64,000 nt of DNA, taken from Rugamonas apoptosis (GTDB taxonomy: Bacteria; Pseudomonadota; Gammaproteobacteria; Burkholderiales; Burkholderiaceae_D). Below are positions 53,655-62,070 of this stretch, one piece after another. The notes below the pieces were generated by a model. The model did not search any database and was not told where the DNA came from. It worked only from the letters and a program-made list of their open reading frames with translations. The stretch is taken from positions 140,243-204,242 of the forward strand of contig NZ_JACEZU010000014.1 of the NCBI RefSeq assembly GCF_014042355.1. The letters run 5' to 3'. A program made the position numbers and the translations under genes. The number at the start of each line of letters is the position of its first letter. Position 1 is the stretch's first letter.

Positions 53655-54371
53655 TTATGCGGCCACGGATTTGATGCGTACCAGCTTGCCGTCCACCAGG
53701 TGCAGGCCGCACTCTTTCGAGTCCGGATTCTCCCACCACCAGCGGCCAGCGCGCACATCCTCGCCCGGCTCGATGGCGCGGGTGCAGGGCGCGCAGCCGA
53801 TCGAGGGATAGCCCTGGTCGTGCAGCGCATTGTAAGGCACGTTGTTGGCGCGGATGTAATCCCATACATCCTGCTCCGACCAGTCGGCCAGCGGGTTGAA
53901 CTTGATCATGCCATGGGCCGCATCGTCTTCCTGCACGTGCAGTTCGGCGCGGGTGGCCGACTGCGCGCGGCGCTGTCCCGTCACCCAGGCCTTGTTGCCG
54001 GCCAGCGCGCGGCCCAGCGGTTCGACCTTGCGGATGCGGCAGCATTCGCGCCGCATCTCGACGCTGTCATAGAAAGCGTTCAGGCCGTTCTGCGCCACGT
54101 AGGCTTCCACCGCTTCCGGTTGCGGGCGGTACAGCGCGATCTCGTAGCCGTAGGTGTCCTTGACCTTATCGAGCATGGCCAGGGTTTCAGGATGCAAGCG
54201 CCCCGTCTCCAGCGAGAAGATCCCGATCGGCAGTTTGGCCTTTAAAATCAGGTCGGTCAAGACCATGTCCTCGGCCGCCAGGCTGGAGGCGAAAACGGCC
54301 GGCGTGAATTCGGCGCCGATGCGCGCCAGCGTGGCGTTGGTGGCGGCAACGAGGGAAGTCAGATCGCTCAT
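53655..54371 (-). CDS. cysH: Assimilatory phosphoadenylyl/adenylyl-sulfate reductase
   Basis: A 238-residue reductase releasing sulfite from APS or PAPS. It has SLAAEDMVLTD, EMRRECCRIRKVEPL, GCAPCTRAIEPGEDVRAGRWWWE and the catalytic KECGLH. The two Cys pairs (CC and CxxC) are those that bind a [4Fe-4S] cluster, so it belongs to the APS-reductase type rather than the cluster-free PAPS reductase of enterobacteria. No cysC is visible, which fits direct use of APS. It begins 11 bases after the DUF934 gene. Confidence 0.95.
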   Translation of the reverse strand: MSDLTSLVAATNATLARIGAEFTPAVFASSLAAEDMVLTDLILKAKLPIGIFSLETGRLHPETLAMLDKVKDTYGYEIALYRPQPEAVEAYVAQNGLNAFYDSVEMRRECCRIRKVEPLGRALAGNKAWVTGQRRAQSATRAELHVQEDDAAHGMIKFNPLADWSEQDVWDYIRANNVPYNALHDQGYPSIGCAPCTRAIEPGEDVRAGRWWWENPDSKECGLHLVDGKLVRIKSVAA

Positions 54372-54382
54372 GGGTTCTCCTG

Positions 54383-54973
54383 TCAGATGCCGAAACCGAC
54401 GTCGGTGCCGGCATTGGCCGCGCCCACATCGCGCGCATGGCGGCGGAACAGCGGCAGTTTCTGGTCCACCGAGGCCTGGTAGGTTTCCGAGAAATCGGTC
54501 AAGCCTTTCAGCGCGTCGTGGATGTTGCGGTCGGGGCGGGTGGCGAAGGCGTCAAAGCCCACGCGCTGCATGGAGAACAGCTGGTCGCGCAGCACGTCGC
54601 CGATGGCGCGCAATTCACCCTGGTAGCCCAGGCGGGTGCGCAGGTTGAAGGCGATCGAGTAGCCGCGGCCGTCGGTGAACTTGGGGAAGTCCACTGCCAC
54701 CAGGGCAAAACGGCCCAGGTCTTCGCGCAGCGCCTCGGGGCGCTCGTCGCTGGCGATCCAGACGCCGATCTCGCCGGCGGCGGCGCGCGCGGCCAAGGTG
54801 TCGCGCTGGGCCAGCCAGACGGCTTGCGGCACGATCACTTTGCCGGCCGGGACGGCCACGGCCGCAGCTTCGGGCGCCGTTTCACCTTCGGCCGCTTCGG
54901 TGCGCAGCACGAACCAGTCGTCTTCGACCACGGTGCGCTGCTTGATGATCAGGTTTTTTACAGCTTCAGGCAT
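54383..54973 (-). CDS. DUF934 protein of the sulfite reductase operon
   Basis: A 196-residue protein of the DUF934 family, always near cysI or cysH in betaproteobacteria and described as probably involved in sulfite reduction. Visible: IIKQRTVVEDDWFVL, VWIASDERPEALREDLGRFALVAVDFPKFTDGRGYS and LREQLF-type (LRDQLFSMQRVGFDAFA). No cofactor motif is clear. The start is the ATG at 54973 with GGAGAA upstream; a TTG at 54988 opens the frame earlier. It overlaps the cysI end by 8 bases, so it is probably coupled to it and may assist electron transfer to CysI. Confidence 0.88.
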   Translation of the reverse strand: MPEAVKNLIIKQRTVVEDDWFVLRTEAAEGETAPEAAAVAVPAGKVIVPQAVWLAQRDTLAARAAAGEIGVWIASDERPEALREDLGRFALVAVDFPKFTDGRGYSIAFNLRTRLGYQGELRAIGDVLRDQLFSMQRVGFDAFATRPDRNIHDALKGLTDFSETYQASVDQKLPLFRRHARDVGAANAGTDVGFGI

Positions 54974-56657
54974 ATTCGTCTTCTCCAATCAGTCGGCCGG
55001 CGTCGGCAATCGGCGTGGCGTACACATGTTCCTTGAACGGGGTCACGCCGATGCGCGCCACCGTGTCGGCGAAGTGTTCGTCTTCAAAGCGCTCGCGCAG
55101 GTAGACTTGCAACAGGCGGTCGATCACTTCCGGCATTTGCAGCGCCGAGAACGATGGGCCGATGATCTTGCCGATGGCCGCGTTGTTGCCTTGCGCGCCG
55201 CCGATCGAGACCTGATACCACTCGCTGCCATCCTTGTCCACACCGAGCACGCCGATGCTGCCCACGTGGTGGTGGCCGCAGGCGTTGATGCAGCCCGAGA
55301 TATTGAGTTCGATCTCGCCGATGTCGTGCTGGTAGTCGATGCTGTCGAAGCGCTCGGCGATGGCGGCGGCGATCGGGATCGACTTGGCGTTGGCCAGCGA
55401 GCAGAAGTCGCCGCCGGGGCAGCAGATCATGTCGGTCAGCAGGCCGATGTTGGGGGTGGCCAGTGCGTGCGCCTTGGCTTCCTGCCATACCTTGAACAAC
55501 AGGCTTTGCTCGACGTCGGCCAGGATGATGTTCTGCTCGTGCGTGACGCGCAGTTCACCGAAGCTGTAGCGGTCGGCCATCTCGGCCATGTAGTCCATCT
55601 GCTCGGCGGTGGCGTCGCCCGGCGGCACGCCGGTCTTCTTCAGCGACAGCACCACGGAAGCGTAGCCCGGCACCTTGTGCGGCTTGACATTGCGCTTGAG
55701 CCAGTTGGCGAAGGCCTTGTTGTCCGCGTGTTCGGCCTGGACGTCGATGTTGGCCAGGGTCTTGTAGGCGGGCGGCTGGAAGTAGGCCATCACGCGCGCC
55801 ATTTCCTCGTCGCTCAGGGTTTCCGGACCATCCTTCAGGTCTTGCCATTCCGCTTCCACCTGGCGCGCGAATTCCTCCACGCCCAGCGCCTTCAGCAGGA
55901 TCTTGATGCGGGCCTTGTACTTGTTGTCGCGGCGGCCGTACTGGTTGTAGACGCGCATCACGGCTTCCGTGTAGGTCAGCAGGTGGCGCCATGGCAGGAA
56001 TTCGCGGATCACGCTGCCGATGATGGGGGTGCGGCCCAGGCCACCGCCGGCCATGAATTTGAAGCCGATCTCGCCTTCGGCGTTGCGCACCACGGTCAGG
56101 CCGATGTCGTGCACGGCGATGGCGGCGCGGTCTTGCTCGGCGCCGTTGATGGCGACCTTGAATTTGCGCGGCAGGGCGATGAATTCAGGGTGGAAGGTGC
56201 TCCACTGGCGCAGCACTTCCGCATAAGGACGGGGATCGATGATCTCGTCGGCAGCCACCCCGGCGAATGGGTCGGAGGTGGTGTTGCGGATGCAGTTGCC
56301 GGACGTCTGGATGGCGTGCATCTGCACCGAGGCCAGCTCGGTCAGGATGTCGGGCGTCTGTTCCAGCTCGACCCAGTTGAACTGGATGTTCTGGCGGGTG
56401 GTGAAGTGGCCATAGCCGCGGTCGTACTTGCGGGCGATGTGGGCGAACATGCGCATCTGCTTCGAGGCGAGCAGGCCGTACGGCACGGCGATGCGCAGCA
56501 TGTAAGCGTGACGCTGCATGTACAGGCCGTTTTGCAGGCGCAATGGCAGGAATTCGGCTTCGGTCAGCTCATCGGCCAGACGGCGCCGTACCTGGTCGCG
56601 GTACTGGGCGATGCGTTCGCGCACGATGAGGTGGTCGTATTGATCGTATTGGTACAT
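54966..56657 (-). CDS. cysI: Sulfite/nitrite reductase hemoprotein CysI
   Basis: A 563-residue siroheme and [4Fe-4S] reductase with two duplicated ferredoxin-reductase-like halves. The cluster/siroheme Cys are in CCPGGDFCSLANAKS (C-x5-C) and NISGCINACGHHHVG (C-x3-C). GHFTTRQNIQFNW and GSVIREFLPW-like segments are the substrate-binding and structural motifs. In this operon with cysH and cysDN it is an assimilatory sulfite reductase. Gene order and tight overlaps with DUF934 suggest one transcript from the promoter region 56658-56913 that it shares with divergent cysB. Confidence 0.94.
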   Translation of the reverse strand: MYQYDQYDHLIVRERIAQYRDQVRRRLADELTEAEFLPLRLQNGLYMQRHAYMLRIAVPYGLLASKQMRMFAHIARKYDRGYGHFTTRQNIQFNWVELEQTPDILTELASVQMHAIQTSGNCIRNTTSDPFAGVAADEIIDPRPYAEVLRQWSTFHPEFIALPRKFKVAINGAEQDRAAIAVHDIGLTVVRNAEGEIGFKFMAGGGLGRTPIIGSVIREFLPWRHLLTYTEAVMRVYNQYGRRDNKYKARIKILLKALGVEEFARQVEAEWQDLKDGPETLSDEEMARVMAYFQPPAYKTLANIDVQAEHADNKAFANWLKRNVKPHKVPGYASVVLSLKKTGVPPGDATAEQMDYMAEMADRYSFGELRVTHEQNIILADVEQSLLFKVWQEAKAHALATPNIGLLTDMICCPGGDFCSLANAKSIPIAAAIAERFDSIDYQHDIGEIELNISGCINACGHHHVGSIGVLGVDKDGSEWYQVSIGGAQGNNAAIGKIIGPSFSALQMPEVIDRLLQVYLRERFEDEHFADTVARIGVTPFKEHVYATPIADAGRLIGEDEYA

Positions 56658-56805
56658 ATTCTTCCCAAAAAATTGCTTGCTGGAGTGCCGGCACGTTCAG
56701 TGTAGTAGGAAACGCCGCATTTTCGAGCCGGTCACACCATTAAAACAGTGTCACTCTTGCAACGAAGCCGTACAGTCATCCCCAAACTAGCTGCAATAGT
56801 AATAA

Positions 56806-56840
56806 ACTTCGTCTTTATTCCATACGACTTAGTCTTTATT
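56806..56840. promoter_or_regulatory. Tandem 14-bp repeats between cysI and cysB
   Basis: ACTTCGTCTTTATT (56806-56819) and ACTTAGTCTTTATT (56827-56840) differ at one base and are 21 bp apart, two helical turns, so both face the same side of DNA. They lie in the AT-rich spacer between the cysI operon and cysB, where a LysR-type regulator such as CysB would bind. Confidence 0.6.
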
Positions 56841-56913
56841 TGCTTATATACGTATTCGGTATAAGCTAGGGCGCAAACCACTTTTTGCCGCGATTCCGGG
56901 GATTCGACCGCTA

Positions 56914-57855
56914 ATGAACTTACACCAACTGCGCTTTGTGCGCGAAGCCGTCCGCCAAAACTATAACCTGACTGACGCCGCCAAAGCTTTATTCACATCG
57001 CAGCCGGGGGTATCCAAGGCCATTATCGAGCTGGAGGAGGAGCTGGGCGTGGATATTTTCACGCGGCACGGCAAGCGCATCCGCGGGCTGACGGAGCCGG
57101 GCCGGCTGGTGCTGGAGTCGGTCGAGCTGATCATGCAGGAGATAGACAGCCTCAAACGCATCGGCAAGGAATACGCGGCACAGGACAGCGGCAGCTTCAC
57201 CATCGCCACCACCCACACCCAGGCCCGCTATACCTTGCCCAAGGTGGTGCAGGCGTTCATGCAGAAATTCCCCAAGGTGAGATTGTCTTTATTGCAAGGC
57301 AATCCCCAGCAGATCGCCGACATGGTGCAGCGCGACCAGGCCGACCTGGCCATCGCCACCGAATCGATCGCCTCCATCAATGGCCTGATCACGCTGCCGT
57401 GCTACCAGTGGGAACATGTGGTGGTAGTGCCGCCCGACCATCCGCTGCTCAAGTCCAAGTCCATCACGCTGGAGGAAATTGCCGCTTTCCCCATCATCAC
57501 TTACGATAGCGCCTTCGCCGGACGCAGCAAGATCGACCATGCGTTCACCTTGCGCGGCCTCAAGTTGGACGTGCTGCTGGAAGCCATCGACGCCGACGTG
57601 ATCAAGACTTATGTCGAACTGGGCATGGGGATTGGTATCATAGCGGGGATGGCGTTCGACGCCGAACGCGACAAGAACCTGCGCGCCATCTCGGCGGGCC
57701 ACCTGTTTGGCATGAATGTGTCGCGCGTGGCCGTCAAGCAGGGCGCTTATTTGCGCAGCTACATCTACACCTTTATCGAGTTGCTGGCTCCGACGCTCAA
57801 CCGCAAGTTGATCGAGCAGGCCATGAGCGGCGAAAAAGATACTTACGAACTGTAA
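56914..57855 (+). CDS. cysB: CysB-type LysR-family regulator
   Basis: A 313-residue LysR-family regulator. The helix-turn-helix at the N-terminus is NLHQLRFVREAVRQNYNLTDAAKALFTSQPGVSKAIIELEEELG-like (parts quoted), with the CysB-typical DAAKALFTSQPGVSK. The effector domain starts near residue 90 with TIATTHTQARYTLP, the CysB sulfate/acetylserine pocket. It is divergent from cysI and so from the sulfate operon, as expected for its activator. Length is normal for CysB (about 310-325). It starts at the ATG at 56914 with no obvious strong ribosome-binding site. Confidence 0.94.
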   Translation: MNLHQLRFVREAVRQNYNLTDAAKALFTSQPGVSKAIIELEEELGVDIFTRHGKRIRGLTEPGRLVLESVELIMQEIDSLKRIGKEYAAQDSGSFTIATTHTQARYTLPKVVQAFMQKFPKVRLSLLQGNPQQIADMVQRDQADLAIATESIASINGLITLPCYQWEHVVVVPPDHPLLKSKSITLEEIAAFPIITYDSAFAGRSKIDHAFTLRGLKLDVLLEAIDADVIKTYVELGMGIGIIAGMAFDAERDKNLRAISAGHLFGMNVSRVAVKQGAYLRSYIYTFIELLAPTLNRKLIEQAMSGEKDTYEL

Positions 57856-57900
57856 GGCACTGCATCTGCATTACCTGAATTCATAGAAAAGAGTTTTTAC

Positions 57901-58551
57901 ATGATTACCAATCAGCTGGCCCAATACTACGCCGTCAACGCTGACAATTACGACCAGGTCTACGCCAACGAGGCCCGCTTCGACGATCTCGACGATCTGC
58001 AGGAAATGATCGCCGAGCTGCTGGAAGGGCACACGGTACTGGAACTGGCCTGCGGCACCGGCTACTGGACCGAGCTGATCGCGGACGTGGCCGCGTCGGT
58101 GCACGCCACTGACGTGGTGCCGGAAATGCTGGCGCTGGCGCGCACCCGCGAGCTGGACGACGAGATCGTCACCTTTGGCGAGCTGGACGCGCTGAACCTG
58201 CCCGACAGCGTGGGCCAGTACACGGCCGTGTTCGCCGCCGGCTGGTGGTGTCACGTGCGCCGCGAAGACCAGGAAAAATACCTCAAACAACTGCGTGCCA
58301 AGTTCGGCAAGGATGTGCTGCTGGTGCTGCTCGACAGCAGCTATGTCGATGGCGACAGCATGGTCATCGCCCGTACCGATGCGGAAGGCAACACCTACCA
58401 GATCCTCACGGCCGACGATGGCCAGCGCTATGAAGTGATGATGAACTATCCCAAGGACAGCGCGCTGCGCAAGCGCCTGGCGCCGCACGGTCGGGAAATC
58501 CGGGTGGAGCGGCTGGAATATTACTACCTGCTGAGCTGCCGCCTGAAATAA
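57901..58551 (+). CDS. Class I SAM-dependent methyltransferase
   Basis: A 216-residue methyltransferase. The SAM-binding motif I is VLELACGTGYWTELIA, followed by an acidic motif II in HATDVVPEMLALA. The domain starts near residue 20 and uses almost the whole chain. The substrate is unknown. It is 45 bases after cysB and may share its transcript. The C-terminal RVERLEYYYLLSCRLK is a strand pair. A terminator follows. Confidence 0.88.
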   Translation: MITNQLAQYYAVNADNYDQVYANEARFDDLDDLQEMIAELLEGHTVLELACGTGYWTELIADVAASVHATDVVPEMLALARTRELDDEIVTFGELDALNLPDSVGQYTAVFAAGWWCHVRREDQEKYLKQLRAKFGKDVLLVLLDSSYVDGDSMVIARTDAEGNTYQILTADDGQRYEVMMNYPKDSALRKRLAPHGREIRVERLEYYYLLSCRLK

Positions 58552-58591
58552 GCGCCCGCCTCAGCGCCCACTACGCTTTACCCCGGCAAAC

Positions 58592-58623
58592 AAGCCGCTG
58601 ACGCGATGCGCAGCGGCTTTTTT
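58592..58623 (+). terminator. Intrinsic terminator of the cysB-methyltransferase unit
   Basis: Perfect 9-bp stem AAGCCGCTG / CAGCGGCTT with an inner CGC-GAT-GCG mini-hairpin and a T run; 40 bases after the methyltransferase stop. Confidence 0.85.
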
Positions 58624-58755
58624 GTTGCCTGAGTAATAAGCGACGTGGATTTGCAACAAAATTGATGATGTCACATTGTTGAAGTATTTGGCAGGCAAGA
58701 TTCGCCCCGTAGATTCCTTACGCCCCACTCTTTCAACTTCAATAGAGAACATCAA

Positions 58756-59829
58756 GTGAAAAAACTTACTCTGGCAGCAATGATCATCGCCGGCTTCGCG
58801 GCTAACGTGCAGGCCCAATCGAACGTCACCATCTACGGCCTGGTCGATGCCGGCCTGGTCAGCGAGCGTGGCGGCGCCGCCGGCAGCGTGACCAAGGTGA
58901 CCAGTGGTATCGGCAGCCAGTCGCGTCTGGGCTTCAAGGGCACCGAAGACCTGGGCAGCGGCCTGTCGGCCATCTTCCAGCTGGAAACCGGCGTCAAGAT
59001 CGACGACGGCCAACTGGACAGCGCCAACACCATCTTCAACCGCCAGGCTTACGTCGGCCTGAAGTCGAAAGATGCCGGTACCCTGACCCTGGGCCGCCAG
59101 TACACCATGCTGTACAACGCCATGAGCCAGGTGGCCGATCCGTTTGGCGCCGGCTACGCTGGCAGCATCAAGAACCTGTTCGCCGCCAAGGGCGCCAACA
59201 CCCGCACCAGCAACGCCATCGTCTACGCCACCCCGAACTTCGACGGCTTCTCGGTGGAAGGCCTGTACGCGCTGGGCGAACAAGCCGGCAGCAACTCGGC
59301 TGGCCGCCAGTTCGGCCTGGGCTTTAACTACGCCAACGGCCCGCTGAATGCACGTCTGGTGTACAACAACAAGAACACCGACACGGTGGGCAAGCCGACC
59401 ATGGACACGTCGCGCAACACCCTGTTCGCGGCCAACTACGACTTCCAGGTCGTGAAAGCCTTCTTCGCCTACGGCGCCGACAAGGGCCTGTTCAGCGCCG
59501 AGCTGCCATCGGCCAACGCCTTCGCCTACAAGACCGCGCCCGTGGCCAGTATCGACAGCAACGACCTGCTGATCGGCGCGCAAGTGCCGGTGACGGCCAA
59601 TGACGTGATCATGGCTTCCTACATGCGCAAGAACGACAAGACCGTCCTGAACCAGGATGCGGACCAGTGGGCCATCGGCTACTCGCACCTGCTGTCCAAG
59701 CGTACCAACGCCTACGTTGCCTACGCCAAGATCAAGAACAAGAACGGCGCCGGCTACACCGTTGGCAACAACAACGAAGCCGGTTCGGGCGACAAGGCCT
59801 TCAACATCGGCATCCGTCACTCGTTCTAA
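58756..59829 (+). CDS. General porin (OmpC/porin_4 type)
   Basis: A 357-residue outer-membrane trimeric-porin-like protein. It starts with GTG (GTGAAAAAACTT) and has the signal peptide KKLTLAAMIIAGFAANVQAQ. The mature start SNVTIYGLVDAGLVSERGG is the betaproteobacterial porin signature, as are SRLGFKGTEDLGSGLSAIFQLETG and the C-terminal Phe (NIGIRHSF). It likely forms a 16-stranded barrel for small solutes. It is monocistronic. A weak hairpin without a T run (59845-59873) follows. Confidence 0.93.
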   Translation: MKKLTLAAMIIAGFAANVQAQSNVTIYGLVDAGLVSERGGAAGSVTKVTSGIGSQSRLGFKGTEDLGSGLSAIFQLETGVKIDDGQLDSANTIFNRQAYVGLKSKDAGTLTLGRQYTMLYNAMSQVADPFGAGYAGSIKNLFAAKGANTRTSNAIVYATPNFDGFSVEGLYALGEQAGSNSAGRQFGLGFNYANGPLNARLVYNNKNTDTVGKPTMDTSRNTLFAANYDFQVVKAFFAYGADKGLFSAELPSANAFAYKTAPVASIDSNDLLIGAQVPVTANDVIMASYMRKNDKTVLNQDADQWAIGYSHLLSKRTNAYVAYAKIKNKNGAGYTVGNNNEAGSGDKAFNIGIRHSF

Positions 59830-59922
59830 GTTGTTTTGCTGAAGGTGGGCGGGCCGGCATGGCTCGCCCGCCTTCGATACATCGCGCGCCGCCCGGCTCC
59901 TGCCCGGCGGCGCGTTGTGTTT

Positions 59923-61113
59923 TCAGGCGCCGGCCGGCAGTGGCATGCTGATGTCGATATGGGTGCCGCCGTTGCTGGTGATGGCAATGTCGCCATGGAT
60001 GGCCCAGACCCGTTCGCGCATGCCGATCAGGCCGAACGAGGAAGCCTTGTCCATATCCTGTTCGGCGATGCCTCGGCCATCGTCCTGGATGGTGATGCAC
60101 AGCGTGTTGTGGCGCCGGTGCAGCTCCAGTGTGACGTTGCGTGCCTGGGCGTGGCGCGCGATATTGGTCAACGCTTCCTGCACGATGCGGAAGATGGCCG
60201 TGCTGTAGCTATCGTCCAGCACCAGTTCCTCCTCGCTGGCGTCGAGCGTGCAGGCGATGCCGTGGCGCGCCGCGAATTCCTGGCGCATGCTGTCGAGGGC
60301 GAAAAACAGGCCGCCTTCGTCCAGCGCGCGCGGCCGCAGGTTGCTGGCGATGCGGCGCAGCGAGGTGATGGCCGACAGCAGCACTTCGTCCATGCTGGCC
60401 AGCAGCTTGCTGGCCGCCTCGTTGGCGGCCGGCTGCTGCTGCAGCAGGGTCAGGTCCATGCGCAGCGTGGCCAGCAACTGGCCCAGGTCGTCGTGCAGTT
60501 CGCGCGCGATGTGGGTGCGTTCCTCCTCGCGGATGGTTTGCAGCGCGGCCGACAGCTCGCGCAGCTGGGTGTAGGACTGTTCCAGCTTTTGCTGCACCTG
60601 TTTGCGTTCGGTCACGTCGCGCAGGATGATGGTGTGGATCTGGCGTCCATCCTCGGTCAGGCTGGAGATCGAGCCTTCCAGCGGAAAGTACTGGCCGCTC
60701 GCCTTGAGGCCGGTGACGACGTAGTCGCTGGCGCGCCGGCCCTTCATGCGCAGCCGGATGCCGGTGGCGCCGAAATACTGGAGTTGCGGGCCGTCGGGCA
60801 GGGCGCGTTGCTCGCGCGGAATGAATTGTTGCAACGATGCGCCTTCCATCGCCTGCACGGTGGTGGCGAACATGGCGGCGGCCGAGGGATTGGCCTGCAC
60901 GATGGTCTGGTTGTCGTCAGTGGAAATGATGGCGTCGCTGGCGTGCTGGATGATGCTGCGGCTGCGGTTGCGGGCTTCGGCCGCCAGCCGGCGCGGTTGG
61001 CGCAGCGGGGCGGCCAACCGGCGCGCCAGCCGTGCGGCCAGCAGCAGGAAGGCCGCCAGCGCGGACAGGGCCAGGGGCCAGGGCGATTTTCCGGACAGGT
61101 TCATGGCACGCAT
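59923..61113 (-). CDS. PAS sensor histidine kinase, HisKA_3 type
   Basis: A 396-residue kinase. One N-terminal hydrophobic segment (about 12-30), a basic region, a PAS domain (about 48-165; RSIIQHASDAIISTDDNQTI), a coiled coil, then the HisKA_3 dimerisation/phosphoacceptor domain with ARELHDDLGQLLATLRMDL and a HATPase domain ending in GLIGMRERVWAIHGD. HisKA_3 kinases normally act on NarL-type LuxR regulators, but the nearest regulator is a LytTR protein transcribed in the same direction upstream (61229). It is separated from that gene by 115 bases. The physiological partner is uncertain. Confidence 0.9.
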   Translation of the reverse strand: MRAMNLSGKSPWPLALSALAAFLLLAARLARRLAAPLRQPRRLAAEARNRSRSIIQHASDAIISTDDNQTIVQANPSAAAMFATTVQAMEGASLQQFIPREQRALPDGPQLQYFGATGIRLRMKGRRASDYVVTGLKASGQYFPLEGSISSLTEDGRQIHTIILRDVTERKQVQQKLEQSYTQLRELSAALQTIREEERTHIARELHDDLGQLLATLRMDLTLLQQQPAANEAASKLLASMDEVLLSAITSLRRIASNLRPRALDEGGLFFALDSMRQEFAARHGIACTLDASEEELVLDDSYSTAIFRIVQEALTNIARHAQARNVTLELHRRHNTLCITIQDDGRGIAEQDMDKASSFGLIGMRERVWAIHGDIAITSNGGTHIDISMPLPAGA

Positions 61114-61228
61114 CCTTGCCGCCGCGGAGGGAGGCCTTGCGTGTCACACTAATACAGGGCGCGGCGGCGGTGTTGAGCTGACGCAGATGTGCGCCGGCCA
61201 TGACGTCCGCTTGCTGACATCGGCTTGC

Positions 61229-61990
61229 TTACATCTGCTTGAACAGGTGCAGGAAGCTGCGGCTCACTTCCAGCTTGTCCGGTTTGCCCTTGATCATGAC
61301 CAGGTGGCGGCCGCGGATGTCGCGCGTGACGCCTTCGATGGCGTTCACGTTCACCAGCGTGGCGCGGTGGATCTGCCAGAACAGCGCTGGGTCCAGTTCC
61401 TCGGCCAGGTCGCGCACGGGTTTGCGGATCAACGCTTCGTAGCGCTCGGTCTGCACGCAGGTGTATTTCTCGTCGGAGCGGAAGAACAGGATTTCCTCCA
61501 CCGGGATCATGCGCAAGTCCTGGCCGATGCTGGCCTGTATCCATTGCAGATAGGTGGGCTTGGGCGCCGTGATCTTTTCCGCCAGTTGCGACAGCATGGC
61601 GGTGACGCTGGCGTTCATGTCCGCTTCCGGCTTGGCCAGGCGCGTCTTCAGGCGGTCCACCGTGATTTGCAGGCGCTCGGGCTCGGGCGGTTTGAGCACA
61701 TAGTCGACGGCGCCGCGCTCGAACGCTTCCACGGCGTAGGCGTCGTAGGCCGTCACGAATACAATATGGCTTTTGTTGCCGATCGCGGTGGCCGCTTCCA
61801 TGCCGGTCTTGCCGGGCATGCGGATGTCGAGGAAGGTGAAGTCGGGTTTGAGCTGGTCGACCAGTTCGATGGCCTCCTCACCGTTCTTGGCTTCGCCGAT
61901 AATCTCCAGCTCCGGCCACACCTGGTTCAGGCGCATGCGCAGCTGGTCGCGCATCAAACGTTCGTCGTCGGCAAGGATTGCGGTTGGCAT
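61229..61990 (-). CDS. LytTR-family response regulator
   Basis: A 253-residue regulator. Receiver domain (about 1-120) with ADDER, DFTFLDIRMPG (phospho-Asp), VTAYDAYAVEAF and YVLKP. A linker with an Asn/Ala-rich helical segment precedes the LytTR domain (about 150-253) with ILFFRSDEKYTCVQT, LDPALFWQIHRATLVNVNAI and LEVSRSFLHLF. Its likely partner is the LytS-type kinase encoded immediately upstream on the same strand; the gap between them is 80 bases. Target genes unknown. Confidence 0.92.
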   Translation of the reverse strand: MPTAILADDERLMRDQLRMRLNQVWPELEIIGEAKNGEEAIELVDQLKPDFTFLDIRMPGKTGMEAATAIGNKSHIVFVTAYDAYAVEAFERGAVDYVLKPPEPERLQITVDRLKTRLAKPEADMNASVTAMLSQLAEKITAPKPTYLQWIQASIGQDLRMIPVEEILFFRSDEKYTCVQTERYEALIRKPVRDLAEELDPALFWQIHRATLVNVNAIEGVTRDIRGRHLVMIKGKPDKLEVSRSFLHLFKQM

Positions 61991-62070
61991 GATGGTAAAG
62001 TTGTAAAATTAAGGTGTTAATTATTCAACGAAACGATGTAATTATCAATCGTCGGCTTCTTTTGCGTCGC

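Noticed and set aside
59845..59873. Terminator after the porin gene
   Set aside because: A 12-bp stem with two wobble pairs is visible, but no T run follows, so it was not called as an intrinsic terminator.
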